Positions 1-7,049 of a DNA stretch of 14,369 nt are shown here, in pieces. The notes beneath the pieces were generated by a model. The model ran no database searches, had not been told where the DNA came from, and saw only the letters and a list, made by a program, of their open reading frames with translations. A program made the translations under genes and the position numbers. This DNA is from Bacteroidia bacterium (GTDB lineage: Bacteria > Bacteroidota > Bacteroidia > B-17B0 > Aurantibacillaceae), in the NCBI GenBank assembly GCA_026418315.1, contig JAOABO010000033.1:22-14390 (forward strand), read 5' to 3'. Position 1 is the first letter of the stretch. Every line of letters begins with the position of its first letter.

Positions 1-242
1 TAATCGGACGCACGCCCATCCCTTACCGCTTTCGCTTTAACTTAACAAAGATGCCTCCGCTAAGTATTATGGAGTATTAATTCCCGTTTCCGGGAGCTAT
101 CCTCCTGTAAAGGGTAGGTTGCGTACGCGTTACGCACCCGTCCGCCGGTCATTATAGTATTGCTACTATAACACCCCTCGGCTTGCATGTATTAGGCCTG
201 CCGCTAGCGTTCATCCTGAGCCAGGATCAAACTCTTCATGGT
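1..242 (-). rRNA. rrs: 16S ribosomal RNA, 5' part (cut by window edge)
   Basis: Read on the minus strand, this is the first ~242 bases of a bacterial small-subunit rRNA. The universal 5' primer region (AGAGTTTGATCCTGGCTCAG) runs downward from 235, followed by the Bacteroidota-style GATGAACGCTAGCGGCAGG and CTAATACATGCAAG blocks. The conserved GGCGGACGGGTGCG segment lies near 135-150. Counting back from E. coli position 8 (base 235) puts the mature 5' end near 242; the exact end is inferred. The gene continues past base 1, so the rest of the rRNA operon lies outside the window. Open frames that overlap this stretch are not genes. Confidence 0.97.
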
Positions 243-349
243 ATGTTTATTTTTCTCTTACCTCCCTCTCTCCTGATGTATTTCAATGTGCTCTCGTTAT
301 CTCCCGTCTTCTTCCCCCTCTTTCTCCTCCCTCCATTAAAACGGGGGTG
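243..349 (-). other. Pre-16S rRNA leader, purine-rich
   Basis: This is the stretch between the predicted start of rRNA transcription and the mature 16S end. In the RNA sense it is strikingly rich in G and A, with three GGAGG pentamers (265-261, 330-326 and 334-330, minus strand). I did not recognise a boxA antitermination motif. The complementary half of any 16S processing stem would lie beyond the 3' end of 16S, outside the window. Open frames on the plus strand here are overlaps with rRNA or leader and are not supported as genes. Confidence 0.6.
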
Positions 350-382
350 CAAATATACAGCACCCTTCCCATCTTCTCCAAA
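350..382 (-). promoter_or_regulatory. Putative rRNA operon promoter (Bacteroidota type)
   Basis: On the minus strand a -33-like TTTG (382-379) is followed after 21 bases by TATATTTG (357-350), an exact match to the Bacteroidota -7 consensus TAnnTTTG. Transcription would start near 343, about 100 bases upstream of the mature 16S 5' end, a normal leader length. Boxes and spacing are seen directly; promoter activity is inferred from consensus and position. Confidence 0.7.
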
Positions 383-826
383 TTTTTTTCTAATTTATTT
401 TTCAAATCATTGATTATCAATGAATTATTTTTTTTTACCCAACTACCCCCTCCATATATTTTTTGGGGTAGTGAGTATTCAGCAATAAAGATTTTTGAAT
501 GCTTATTTATACAAAGTGATTGTTTGTTGGTAAATAATATTTAATTTTGTATTTCATTATCAATTCTGTTTTTTTAAGTAATTGTAAAGATTAATGATTA
601 ATAAATGAAATAGTTTTTATTTATTTGATAAGTTTTTATTGCGATTGCTGACTAAAGTGTTTGTTTCAGAATTTAAGCACTAAGTTATTCTTTCTTTATT
701 TATTTAATTGTGCATTAAATTGGGTGTGGAATTACATGGAATAACAATGAAAGTTGAATAAAATTTATAGAATTATATTGATGTTAAAATATTTAAATCG
801 TAATAAAAAGTTAGAATTAAAAATTA
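383..826. other. AT-rich gene-free region between divergent rRNA and DUF4476 gene
   Basis: About 440 bases of very AT-rich sequence with no credible protein gene. A perfect 8-bp inverted repeat with a one-base centre sits at 407-423, about 25 bases upstream of the rRNA -33 box. A plus-strand TTG (520-522), 19-base spacer and TAATTTTG (542-549) resemble a Bacteroidota promoter, but in sequence this AT-rich a chance match is quite likely. No tRNA or known riboswitch was recognised. Confidence 0.5.
407..423. repeat. Perfect palindrome upstream of rRNA promoter
   Basis: TCATTGAT, a central T, then ATCAATGA: eight-base arms matching perfectly. The compact arm-centre-arm shape looks more like a protein-binding site than an RNA hairpin. 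Its position upstream of the rRNA -33 box would suit an activator or structural DNA-binding protein. The repeat is seen directly; any regulatory role is inference. Confidence 0.5.
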
Positions 827-834
827 TACATTTG
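827..834 (+). promoter_or_regulatory. Putative -7 box for the DUF4476 gene
   Basis: TACATTTG matches the Bacteroidota TAnnTTTG consensus exactly and ends 16 bases before the ATG at 851. No clear -33 TTTG is seen at the usual distance, so the assignment rests on the -7 box and its position. Confidence 0.45.
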
Positions 835-850
835 CAAAAAATTATTGTTT

Positions 851-1699
851 ATGATATTAAAAAAATTAATTATGGGGCTTGGATTAAGTATGGTAGTTCA
901 TTCTTTTTGCAACTTGTTATTAGCACAAAATGATTTGGTGGTGTTTAGTAATGACGGAAGTAAGTTTTATCTTTATGTGAATGGAACTAAACAGAATGCA
1001 ACACCAGAGTCAAATGTACGAGTAAGTAATATTAAGCAACCATGGGTAAAATTAAAGGTGGTTTTTGAAGATAACAAAAAAATTCCTGATTTAACTACCA
1101 ATGTTCAATTTATGTGGGAGGCGGAGGAAAAAAAGGGGTGGGAGTTTGTTTATGAAATAATCAACAGAACAGGAAAGTATAAAATTAAACCTTACAGTGC
1201 AGCACCTATTACAAATGAAAAATCAGATGGGCAAATGGTGGTGAATTATGTTTCTGAAGATGTTCCATCAAACGTATCTTCTACCCAAGCACAAACCCCT
1301 GCTCAGGTTAGCCAAACTGTTAGTACTACAACTTTAGTAACATCAGGTGTATCTGCTAATAATCCTAACTCTGCTAATGTAAATATCAGTATAAGTCCAA
1401 TGGGGGCTAATGTTCAGATACAAGAAGGTTCTGTTAGTACTTCTACCTATTCAGGGTACACTACAACTGTAGTTTCAACTACTGTTAGTTCTTCTGTTGG
1501 GTCAAATTCTTCTACCTCGTCACAACAATCTACAACATCAATTAGATGTGCTGTTAGCGATAAGGAATTTGAGTCCATAAAGAAAGATATTTCTTCTAAA
1601 TCCTTTGAAAATTCTAAATTAACCTTGGCAAAACAGGTTTGTTCATCTAAATGTTTAAAAAGTGCACAAGTAAGAGATAATGAAGTTGTTTTCGTTTGA
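851..1699 (+). CDS. Secreted DUF4476 protein, truncated by frameshift
   Basis: As read, this encodes about 282 residues from ATG 851; a TTG at 845 is in frame, but the ATG gives a cleaner signal peptide. The hydrophobic leader ends near LLLAQ, predicting export to the periplasm or surface. A globular N-terminal region (~30-115) resembles those of Bacteroidota DUF4476 proteins. A long Ser/Thr/Val-rich linker (~135-232) follows, then the first part of a DUF4476 domain starting near CAVSDKEFESIKKDI. The family function is unknown. The frame ends at TGA 1697-1699 in the middle of the domain, and the remaining ~50 codons continue in the +1 frame to 1829. Either the gene is broken, or the two-base loss near 1674-1679 is an assembly error. 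The linker is low-complexity and common in surface proteins. Confidence 0.75.
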   Translation: MILKKLIMGLGLSMVVHSFCNLLLAQNDLVVFSNDGSKFYLYVNGTKQNATPESNVRVSNIKQPWVKLKVVFEDNKKIPDLTTNVQFMWEAEEKKGWEFVYEIINRTGKYKIKPYSAAPITNEKSDGQMVVNYVSEDVPSNVSSTQAQTPAQVSQTVSTTTLVTSGVSANNPNSANVNISISPMGANVQIQEGSVSTSTYSGYTTTVVSTTVSSSVGSNSSTSSQQSTTSIRCAVSDKEFESIKKDISSKSFENSKLTLAKQVCSSKCLKSAQVRDNEVVFV

Positions 1700-1829
1700 A
1701 GAAACAAGGTTAGAGTTTGCAAAATATGCATATTCTAAAGTAATAGATAAAGAAAATTATTATCAGGTAAATGATGCTTTTCAGTTTGAGAACTCTATTG
1801 AGGAATTAAATAACAGTATAGGTCAATAA
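1674..1829 (+). pseudogene. Out-of-frame C-terminal half of DUF4476 domain
   Basis: In the frame of codon 1674 the sequence reads EIMKLFSFEETRLEFAKYAY, then an asparagine- and tyrosine-containing helix region ending NSIGQ and TAA at 1827-1829. This is the typical second half of a DUF4476 domain (the MKLFSFE and FAKYAY blocks are recalled family signatures). It joins the preceding gene with no missing domain segment if one GA unit is added to the AGAGA tract at 1674-1677, giving QVREIMKLF. The restored stop lies 2 bases from the convergent stop at 1832, a natural gene boundary. ATG 1680 could in principle restart translation, but half a domain is unlikely to be functional. Confidence 0.8.
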
Positions 1830-1831
1830 AC

Positions 1832-2491
1832 TCAGTTCAAAATTCTGTATTGAAGGCCAATGCCAAGAATTACGCCCTTTCCTTTCCATGTCGTAATGAT
1901 GAGTTGATTGATTGCATCTCTGTTTGTAGTCATATCACTGTAATTAACAGCAGGAGAGCCAATGTATAAGTTGAAACCTAACCTTTTGAAATAGACCATT
2001 GGTTGAATATGTATATCAAAATAGGTTCCTTTTCCTGTAATGGTAATAGGATAGTATGGGTCGTTAGTATTGTAGGTTAAAGATGAGCCACCAAAAGAAA
2101 AACCAATAGGTAAATCAAAATGTTTGGTTCTGATTACATGTGCCCTTGCGGTTACTGCTATCTCAAATGAATTAGCTGTAGGAGTAACGCCTGTGTATTT
2201 ATCTTTTTCGGTATAATAATTATTGATTTTTCCTTTAATACCAAGTCCAAACCATTTGAGAAGACCATATTCTAAAGCGAGAAAGTAGTTTTTATTTCCT
2301 GCCTGATCTTTGATTAGTGTATCAAAATTAGTATTTTTAATTTGATATTTATATTCTGTATTATATGCTTCTATTGCCGTGTTAATGGATATGAGCAATG
2401 AACCCGATGAAAAACTTTGAGAAAATGTATTGATGAAAATTTGCACTAATATAAAAGTCAAAAAGGACTTCAGCAAAAAGTTTTTTTTCAT
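1832..2491 (-). CDS. Putative outer-membrane beta-barrel protein
   Basis: 219 residues with an N-terminal signal peptide (basic MKKN, hydrophobic stretch, then FSQSF near residues 24-28). The rest alternates short amphipathic segments with Gly/Asn/Tyr-rich turns, as in small outer-membrane barrels, and ends in a strand-like segment close to YRILN. No catalytic motif is visible. It starts 9 bases after the stop of the upstream barrel-like gene, so both are probably on one transcript with lipA. I do not recognise a named family; porin, adhesion or structural roles cannot be told apart. Confidence 0.75.
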   Translation of the reverse strand: MKKNFLLKSFLTFILVQIFINTFSQSFSSGSLLISINTAIEAYNTEYKYQIKNTNFDTLIKDQAGNKNYFLALEYGLLKWFGLGIKGKINNYYTEKDKYTGVTPTANSFEIAVTARAHVIRTKHFDLPIGFSFGGSSLTYNTNDPYYPITITGKGTYFDIHIQPMVYFKRLGFNLYIGSPAVNYSDMTTNRDAINQLIITTWKGKGVILGIGLQYRILN

Positions 2492-2500
2492 AGTTTAAAC

Positions 2501-3391
2501 TTAAAATTTTATTCCAAATATCAAGTTAAAGCGGGCTTGTGTTAATACTCTTTCTCCTGCAATAGCTGTTTCATCTTTTTTAAGTCCTAATCCAAAAGTA
2601 CCTGTGAGGGTAAAAATTTTATTAAAATGAAATAAAAATCCATTAGTGATACCGCCTGCAATGTGTTGTCCATCATAACGCAAGCCGGATACTACAGGAT
2701 TTGTTACTATTTGTGGATAACCGTAAACATTTTGATACTCAGATACATATCTTCTTATTTTATAAGCAAAAATACCATACTCAAAATAAGGACCTACAAA
2801 ATACGAAAATCTTTTGATGCCAAGAGGATAATAATTAAACTCAATAGCACCACCGGCTAATTTTCCATTTTGATAGATATAATAACTGGGCTGATTGTTT
2901 CCTGAATAATACAACGAAGTAGAATTATCATTTACAATAATATTGTCGGGTTCTCCTATATAGTTAAATCCTACTGAAATCGGGATCCTGAACGAGAACT
3001 GATTGTCTTTACCAAAAAATCTTTCATAAGCAATTCCTACAGAAATATAAAAAAATTGTGCAACATCGTAACCTATAATATTATTTTTTGTCTTATACAA
3101 TGAATCGTCTGAATTGTCATTTTTATTATTTTCATTATTGCTAAATGGAGTGTCGTAAATTTCTATTTTTCCGTTACTGTATTGCACTTTGCTGATGCTG
3201 ACTTTGTCTATGGAATAAGATGGTCCATTTGGCAAATCTTTTCTTTTGTATTTAATAATATTGTCATTTACTTCAATGATTTTTCCTTCAATGACAGCTC
3301 CGTTTTTTGCATAAATAATATCCTGCGGATATAATAATGCAGATATTGTAGTGAAGAGAAAGAAAGCCAAGAAAAAAACAGTTGTTTTCAT
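2501..3391 (-). CDS. Secreted protein with N-terminal KNG/GKI domain and predicted outer-membrane barrel
   Basis: 296 residues. A signal peptide (~1-23, ending LLYPQ) precedes a small domain (~24-85) with the pattern DIIYAKNGAVIEGKIIEV, then KYKRKDLPNGPSY. This module recurs in Bacteroidota secreted proteins, often ahead of a membrane barrel; its function is not established as far as I know. An Asn/Asp-rich linker (~85-100) leads to a C-terminal barrel-like region with many Tyr/Phe/Gly, ending in IFGIKF. A terminal Phe is typical of proteins inserted by the BAM machinery. It lies 19 bases after lipA and 9 bases before the next barrel gene. No substrate can be assigned. Confidence 0.78.
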   Translation of the reverse strand: MKTTVFFLAFFLFTTISALLYPQDIIYAKNGAVIEGKIIEVNDNIIKYKRKDLPNGPSYSIDKVSISKVQYSNGKIEIYDTPFSNNENNKNDNSDDSLYKTKNNIIGYDVAQFFYISVGIAYERFFGKDNQFSFRIPISVGFNYIGEPDNIIVNDNSTSLYYSGNNQPSYYIYQNGKLAGGAIEFNYYPLGIKRFSYFVGPYFEYGIFAYKIRRYVSEYQNVYGYPQIVTNPVVSGLRYDGQHIAGGITNGFLFHFNKIFTLTGTFGLGLKKDETAIAGERVLTQARFNLIFGIKF

Positions 3392-3410
3392 ATATAGTTT
3401 GATTTTTATT

Positions 3411-4304
3411 TTATTCTACATGTTTTTCAGCATGATAGGAAGAACGAACCAAAGGTCCGCTTTCTACATGTTTAAATCCTTTTTTCAGTGCATACTCTTT
3501 GAATTGCTTAAATTCATTAGGATGGATAAATCGGGCAACAGGTAAATGTTTAGCTGTAGGTTGCAGATATTGTCCTATTGTGATTACATCTACTTTTACG
3601 TTAGCCAGGTCATCTATGGTTTCGTATATTTCTTCTACTGTTTCTCCTAATCCTACCATTAATCCTGATTTTGTACGCATGCCTGCTTCTTTCAACATTC
3701 TCAATACTTCCAAACTTCTTTCGTATTTTGCCTGAATTCGTACCTGTTTGGTTAGTCGTTTTACGGTTTCTATATTATGAGATACAATATCGGGCTTGGC
3801 GTCTACTATTCTTTTTATATTTTCCCATTTTCCCTGAAAATCGGGTATAAGGCATTCAAATTTTGTATCAGGTGAAATTTCTCTGATGGCTTTAATGGTC
3901 TCTGCCCATATAATTGAACCACCGTCTTTCAAATCATCTCTATCTACAGAAGTAATCACACAGTGTTTTACGTTCATTAATTTCACAGAACGGGCTACCC
4001 GCATAGGTTCATCCCAATCTACGGGTAAGGGGCGACCGGTAGCCACAGCACAAAATCCGCATGAGCGTGTGCAGACATTGCCTAAAATCATGAATGTAGC
4101 TGTTCCGGCACCCCAACATTCGCCCATATTCGGACAATTCCCACTTTGACAAATGGTATGTAGTTTGTGTTTGTCAACAATTTCTCTTACTTTCAGGTAA
4201 TTTTCTCCTAATGGTAATTTTACTTTTAACCACTCAGGTTTTTTGTATTTGGGTTTATTATCTTCAGTGATGGTAGTAGTTTCCATAAGTTTTTTTAAAA
4301 CCAT
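3411..4304 (-). CDS. lipA: Lipoyl synthase
   Basis: Radical-SAM enzyme that inserts two sulfur atoms into protein-bound octanoyl groups to make the lipoyl cofactor of 2-oxoacid dehydrogenases and the glycine cleavage system; cytoplasmic. The 297-residue length is normal. The auxiliary cluster motif CX4CX5C is at C52, C57 and C63, the radical-SAM CX3CX2C at C78, C82 and C85, and the conserved RSSYHAE motif near the C-terminus (~287-293) supplies the serine ligand of the auxiliary cluster. ATG 4304 overlaps the upstream stop by 10 bases, implying translational coupling; an in-frame ATG at 4286 would give a start METTTI and is a real alternative. No Shine-Dalgarno motif is visible. lipB is not in the window. 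Confidence 0.97.
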   Translation of the reverse strand: MVLKKLMETTTITEDNKPKYKKPEWLKVKLPLGENYLKVREIVDKHKLHTICQSGNCPNMGECWGAGTATFMILGNVCTRSCGFCAVATGRPLPVDWDEPMRVARSVKLMNVKHCVITSVDRDDLKDGGSIIWAETIKAIREISPDTKFECLIPDFQGKWENIKRIVDAKPDIVSHNIETVKRLTKQVRIQAKYERSLEVLRMLKEAGMRTKSGLMVGLGETVEEIYETIDDLANVKVDVITIGQYLQPTAKHLPVARFIHPNEFKQFKEYALKKGFKHVESGPLVRSSYHAEKHVE

Positions 4305-5041
4305 TTTTTGCCAAAAATAAAGGCCAGTTGTAATGTGATAATATAATTTTCTGCAGGGTTTTTTGCCATAATGGGAAGTGCCTTAAAATAATAATCGGCC
4401 ACTATACCTACTTCTATTGCTTTTATTTTGTATGACGCATTACCATATTCAATGCTCATCAGGTATTTTGCGGTAATAGCGGGATATAATTTTATCTCAT
4501 CAAAGCCGTATATAAATGGTCCTCTGCCTGCAATGCTATCTAGAGAAATTTTATCGGGATTGTATTTGACTATTTCTGTATTTCTAAAGCTGCCTTCTCC
4601 GAATATTTGTACATAATAAGGTTTTGCAAATGTTAAGTTGGCTTCAATAAAGTAAGTGGAACGAATCTCTACTGCCTTTCTATCGGTTCTTTTGAATAAA
4701 GTATGTTGAGTGCCTATTCCTGCTCTTAAAAGCATGGCTGTATTGAGCTTGCCATAGACAAAATTTCCTTTACTTTCTGCAGGTCCTCGTCTTTTAATTT
4801 CTTTTGGGTGTTTCATGTAAGCGCCTTCTACTTCAAAAAGTGCTTTTATTTTACCTGTTACATGCTTTCCTCTCCTGTACCCAAAGCCCCATCCGCGAGT
4901 ACCTATAAATCCATGAAAGGTTTGTTCGTTTCTGTATAAAACATTTAAATCTTGTCCACTTTCAATAACTTCTAAAGCACTCTGAGAAAATAAAACAGAT
5001 GAGAAAGCACACATCAAAATTATGAGAAATATTCGGGACAT
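4295..5041 (-). CDS. Conserved secreted protein of unknown function, upstream of lipA
   Basis: 248 residues. A signal peptide (~1-19, ending VLFSQ) predicts export. The mature part begins with an aromatic, Gly- and Arg-rich stretch (HGFIGTRGWGFGYRRGKHV, ~43-61). It continues with alternating Tyr/Phe-rich segments and ends in FGKKWF; the terminal Phe and strand-like composition suggest an outer-membrane barrel. I do not recognise a named family. It is the first gene of a likely four-gene minus-strand transcript; its last bases overlap lipA, but that need not mean shared function. A matching -7 box lies 41 bases upstream. Confidence 0.78.
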   Translation of the reverse strand: MSRIFLIILMCAFSSVLFSQSALEVIESGQDLNVLYRNEQTFHGFIGTRGWGFGYRRGKHVTGKIKALFEVEGAYMKHPKEIKRRGPAESKGNFVYGKLNTAMLLRAGIGTQHTLFKRTDRKAVEIRSTYFIEANLTFAKPYYVQIFGEGSFRNTEIVKYNPDKISLDSIAGRGPFIYGFDEIKLYPAITAKYLMSIEYGNASYKIKAIEVGIVADYYFKALPIMAKNPAENYIITLQLAFIFGKKWF

Positions 5042-5081
5042 TGTGATAAATAGATTTTTATTTATTATATTATTTATACGA

Positions 5082-5089
5082 CAAAATTA
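5082..5089 (-). promoter_or_regulatory. Putative -7 box for the 5041-to-1832 gene cluster
   Basis: On the minus strand TAATTTTG matches TAnnTTTG exactly, 40 bases before ATG 5041, in the 79-base gap after the glycosyltransferase gene. No exact -33 TTTG is present at the right spacing. In sequence this AT-rich a chance match remains possible. Confidence 0.4.
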
Positions 5090-5120
5090 CGAAAAAATTA
5101 TGGATAAACGATATTTTTAA

Positions 5121-6101
5121 TTATTCTACTATTTTTACATAATTTACATTTATGTCTAAACCGCATTTAAAGTGGTGTTTGGGGCATTGATTGTAGCCGT
5201 GAACTCCGCATGGGCGGCATTCCAATCCATTAACTTCTATCACTTGGCTATCTTCTGATAATGGATAGAATCCAAAATCGGTTACTGTACTACAAAAAAA
5301 GGCACTAAGGGGCTTATGGAGTGCAGATGCGATGTGTAATGGTGCACTGTCATTCACATAAATACGGACTGAATGATGAATGATATCTACTATTTCTTTT
5401 AGTTGATGTTGTCCTGCTATGTTGTGTACATTGTTTTTCTCTGATTTTATTTTAATATATTCACAAAGGTCTTTTTCAGATTTTGCACCACATAAATAAA
5501 CATCAATAGTATCAGGAAATTTTTTTATTAGTTCAATCCATTTGCTTGGCGGCAGTTGCTTTGTAGCCCATACAGAGCCAGGAAACATGCACACATATTT
5601 TTTTGTTGGTAAGAAATTTTTGGGAAGTTGAGATGAAGGATACAACTTGGGTAAAAATATTTTGTTATTTTTTGTAAGTGGTTCAACTAATGTATGATAG
5701 CGATGTATTTCATGCACACCTTTTTTAAAAAAATGGGGAACGGTATGAGTATAAAATATTTTTAAAATGGATTGAAAGCCCGCCTTGAATGAAGCACCAG
5801 ACAAGATAGTAAGCAAATGCGAAGACAAATAGCGGTGTAAATTGATGACCACATCAAAATGTTCTTGTCGGATTTTTTTAAGTAGTGTAAGTAGTGAAGA
5901 GTATTTATTGGTTTTATCGTGTGTCCATATAGTCAGAAAAGGGTGATGTTCAAATATATTTTCGTTTCCTTTCTTTACTAATAAAAATATTTTACTATTT
6001 GGAAATGTAGTATGCAATTCTTCTGCTACAGATGTGGCCAGCACGGCATCACCAATAAAGGCGGTTTGAATAATTAAAATTTTATTAGGCGTAAAATTCA
6101 T
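5121..6101 (-). CDS. Glycosyltransferase family 9 (heptosyltransferase-like)
   Basis: 326 residues with the two-lobed GT-B layout of ADP-heptose:LPS heptosyltransferases. The N-terminal KILIIQTAFIGDAVLATSV (~7-25) carries the acceptor-side glycine/aspartate motif. FPGSVWATKQLPPSKW (~174-188) opens the C-terminal lobe, and NDSAPLHIASAL (~250-261) is the family's nucleotide-sugar-binding signature. A cysteine-rich tail (C295, C298, C306, C313) is also usual in this family. It probably transfers a heptose or similar sugar to lipopolysaccharide core on the inner face of the inner membrane; the exact sugar cannot be read from sequence. It starts 2 bases after dapD's stop and probably shares its transcript. 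Confidence 0.9.
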   Translation of the reverse strand: MNFTPNKILIIQTAFIGDAVLATSVAEELHTTFPNSKIFLLVKKGNENIFEHHPFLTIWTHDKTNKYSSLLTLLKKIRQEHFDVVINLHRYLSSHLLTILSGASFKAGFQSILKIFYTHTVPHFFKKGVHEIHRYHTLVEPLTKNNKIFLPKLYPSSQLPKNFLPTKKYVCMFPGSVWATKQLPPSKWIELIKKFPDTIDVYLCGAKSEKDLCEYIKIKSEKNNVHNIAGQHQLKEIVDIIHHSVRIYVNDSAPLHIASALHKPLSAFFCSTVTDFGFYPLSEDSQVIEVNGLECRPCGVHGYNQCPKHHFKCGLDINVNYVKIVE

Positions 6102-6103
6102 TA

Positions 6104-6922
6104 TTAAACAGAGATATTAAAATCGCGTAAGGTTTGGTTTAGGGAAGTTTTTAAATCGGTACTTTCTTTTCTTTTGCCTATAATTAAAGCACAGGACACT
6201 GCATATTCTCCTGCAGGGAATTTTTTATTGTAACTTCCGGGTATTACTACGCTGCGAGGTGGTACATAAGATTTGTATTCAACAGGTTGGTTGCCCGATA
6301 CGTCAATAATTTTAGTAGATTGAGTAATGACTACATTGGCTCCAAGCACGGCTTCTTTTCCTATTCTTACACCTTCTACTATAATACATCTTGAGCCAAT
6401 AAACGCGCCATCTTCAATAATAACAGGGGCTGCTTGTGGGGGTTCCAAAACTCCCCCAATTCCTACTCCGCCACTTAAATGTACGTTTTTTCCAATTTGA
6501 GCACAGCTTCCTACTGTAGCCCATGTATCTACCATTGTGCCGCTATCTACATAAGCTCCGATATTCACATACGATGGCATTAAAATAACTCCTTTTGCCA
6601 CATAACTTCCATATCTGGCAATCGCTGAAGGAACTGCTCGTACACCTATTTCATGATAATTATTTTTGGTGGGAATTTTATCGTAAAATTGTATGTCGCC
6701 GGCTTTGATAATTTTATTTTCTGAAATTTGAAAGTAAAGCAAAATAGCTTTTTTTATCCATTCATTTACTTTCCATTCATCTTTCTCTTGTATATATTCT
6801 GCTACTCTTACTTGTCCTTTATCCAATTTGTCAATAGTTTCAAGAATAGCATTTGTTACTTCAGTGTTTTTGAGTAATTCTTTATTTTCGTAAGATTGAT
6901 TGATTAAATCTATGGTATTCAT
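6104..6922 (-). CDS. dapD: Tetrahydrodipicolinate N-succinyltransferase
   Basis: Catalyses succinyl-CoA-dependent succinylation of tetrahydrodipicolinate in the succinylase branch of diaminopimelate/lysine synthesis, feeding peptidoglycan; cytoplasmic trimer. Its 272 residues match the usual length. An N-terminal helical domain (~1-100) precedes a left-handed beta-helix of hexapeptide repeats (~103-200), then a C-terminal extension. MVDTWATVGSCAQIGKNVH (~130-148) and GGVLEPPQAAPVIIED (~156-171) are highly characteristic. D132 and E183 align by context with the catalytic pair known in mycobacterial DapD (inference). A 127-base gap separates it from the upstream GWxTD gene; a 7/8 match to the -7 consensus (TACCTTTC, 6957-6950) may be its promoter. 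No Shine-Dalgarno motif is visible. Confidence 0.97.
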   Translation of the reverse strand: MNTIDLINQSYENKELLKNTEVTNAILETIDKLDKGQVRVAEYIQEKDEWKVNEWIKKAILLYFQISENKIIKAGDIQFYDKIPTKNNYHEIGVRAVPSAIARYGSYVAKGVILMPSYVNIGAYVDSGTMVDTWATVGSCAQIGKNVHLSGGVGIGGVLEPPQAAPVIIEDGAFIGSRCIIVEGVRIGKEAVLGANVVITQSTKIIDVSGNQPVEYKSYVPPRSVVIPGSYNKKFPAGEYAVSCALIIGKRKESTDLKTSLNQTLRDFNISV

Positions 6923-7049
6923 ATTTCAAGAAAAATTTTAGATGAAGGCGAAAGGTACAGAAAAACTTTGGATGAGAATAAGATTTCAACAACAAATAAA
7001 AGAGATGTTTTTGGGTATGTAACAAGCAGATGTTCTGACAAAGTAATTT

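Noticed and set aside
183..544. Two overlapping plus-strand open frames at 183-413 and 347-544
   Set aside because: They run antisense through the 16S 5' end, its leader and its promoter, and their low-complexity Phe/Leu/Ser composition reflects polypyrimidine DNA.
1447..1731. Minus-strand open frame opposite the DUF4476 gene
   Set aside because: Shadow of the low-complexity Ser/Thr linker on the other strand; the plus strand has signal peptide and domain evidence.
1680..1829. Programmed +1 frameshift or translational restart at ATG 1680
   Set aside because: No known slippery +1 site or stimulator is visible, and one GA unit restores the family motif exactly; simple deletion is more economical.
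3886..4149. Plus-strand open frame opposite lipA
   Set aside because: Antisense to the radical-SAM core of a clearly recognised lipA; no independent support.
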